A DNA stretch of 6,031 nucleotides from NCBI GenBank assembly GCA_016296045.1, contig JAEDKB010000103.1, forward strand, positions 1-6,031, in the 5' to 3' direction. The position numbers were made by a program, and so were the translations under genes. The notes beneath the pieces are model-generated. The model worked only from the letters and a program-made list of their open reading frames with translations, was not told the origin of the DNA and did not search any database. The DNA is from Oscillospiraceae bacterium. Lineage in GTDB: Bacteria > Bacillota > Clostridia > Oscillospirales > Oscillospiraceae. This document shows, in pieces, positions 5,531-6,031 of the stretch (position 1 is the first letter of the stretch; the number at the start of each line of letters is the position of its first letter).

Positions 5531-6031
5531 TCAGCCCTCGATTTCCGCAATAATATCACGAATCGCAGACCGCAGTTCATCTTCCCGCTTGACGATTTCT
5601 TCAATCTCTGCGTTCAGCTTTGCGATGTCCACCACCTCGCGGGTGTCCTCTGCTTCCACATAGGTGCTGACGGAGAGGTTATAATCCTGTTCTTTCACTT
5701 CCTCGTAGCTGGCAAGATGGGCAAAGTGCGGCACTTCCTCACGGCTGGCATATTCGTCCACGATATGCTGAATGTTGTCGGGCGTCAGCTTATTGTTGTT
5801 CGTGACCTTGATGCACTCCTTCGTTGCATTCACAAACAGCACCTTGTTATCTGCCTTGCCCCGCTTCATCACCATAATGCAGGTAGCAATAGAAGTGCCG
5901 AAGAAGAGATTGCTCGGCAACTGAATCACGCAATCGATGAAGTTATTATCAATTAGATATTTGCGGATTTTCTGCTCCGCTCCGCCACGGTACATAATGC
6001 CAGGGAAGCAGACGATAGCAGCCGTTCCGTT
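5531..6031 (-). CDS. hsdM: Type I methyltransferase subunit HsdM, C-terminal part
   Basis: The last 166 codons of the adenine methyltransferase subunit; the gene enters from the right edge, and the reading frame is open up to 6031. Upstream of the internal ATG at 5995 the frame gives NGTAAIVCFPGIMYRGGAEQ, so that ATG is not the true start. The segment IRKYLIDNNFIDCVIQLPSN followed by LFFGTSIATCIMVMKRGK is the end of the N6-methyltransferase fold typical of HsdM, and YNLSVSTYVEAED (about residues 115-127 of the fragment) leads into a charged coiled-coil tail (LNAEIEEIVKREDELRSAI) that contacts S. The SAM-binding and NPPY motifs lie outside the window. A complete class IC HsdM is about 500 residues, so about one third is seen. 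The stop is TGA at 5531-5533, 3 bp before the hsdS start, so the two genes are in one operon. Confidence 0.95.
   Translation of the reverse strand, partial: NGTAAIVCFPGIMYRGGAEQKIRKYLIDNNFIDCVIQLPSNLFFGTSIATCIMVMKRGKADNKVLFVNATKECIKVTNNNKLTPDNIQHIVDEYASREEVPHFAHLASYEEVKEQDYNLSVSTYVEAEDTREVVDIAKLNAEIEEIVKREDELRSAIRDIIAEIEG

Noticed and set aside
5408..5956. Plus-strand open frame of 182 codons opposite hsdS and hsdM
   Set aside because: It spans the junction of two well-supported minus-strand genes and has no domain signal.
5531..5995. ATG at 5993-5995 as the start of a separate 154-aa protein
   Set aside because: The frame continues upstream to the window edge with typical HsdM residues (AAIVCFPGIMYRGG), so this is an internal methionine.

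Overview
The window looks like a piece of a chromosome from a low-to-moderate GC Bacillota, most likely a gut-type Clostridia (Lachnospiraceae or Ruminococcaceae-like). The reasons are a YhaM-type 3'-5' exoribonuclease, a small DUF6809-like protein typical of such genomes, and strong AGGAGG-like ribosome binding sites. The genus cannot be fixed from this sequence. Every gene I accept lies on the minus strand, so transcription runs from the right edge to the left.

Right half (about 1765-6031): a type I restriction-modification locus in the order hsdM (3' third only, cut by the window edge), hsdS, hsdR. HsdR is full length (1033 aa). Its nuclease residues fall at the same positions as those described for EcoR124I, which with the TAEL repeat in HsdS points to the type IC subgroup. 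HsdS is the odd member. It keeps the first target recognition domain, the central conserved helix with three perfect 12-bp TAEL repeats, and only about the first 24 residues of the second recognition domain. It then runs directly into the ribosome binding site and start of hsdR, with a 14-bp overlap. The locus therefore encodes a half-length specificity subunit of 224 aa beside an intact restriction subunit.

Middle (727-1671): yhaM, an OB-fold plus HD-domain exoribonuclease of normal length, 93 bp downstream of hsdR with no obvious terminator between them. A possible 47-codon ORF (612-755) overlaps its 3' end and contains a strong hairpin.

Left part (1-611): a 265-bp stretch (347-611) without a convincing gene. 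It holds a cluster of TTCGGAAT repeats and a perfect 16-bp stem-loop that probably terminates the yhaM transcript. A DUF6809-like gene of 101 codons (41-346) with its own good ribosome binding site follows.

The R-M genes form one functional unit: M and S make the methyltransferase, and R adds ATP-driven translocation and cleavage. YhaM and the DUF6809 protein have no visible functional link to it. The most notable feature is the halved HsdS. It may assemble as a dimer that reads a symmetric site, or be one state of a rearranging locus, or be a decayed gene.
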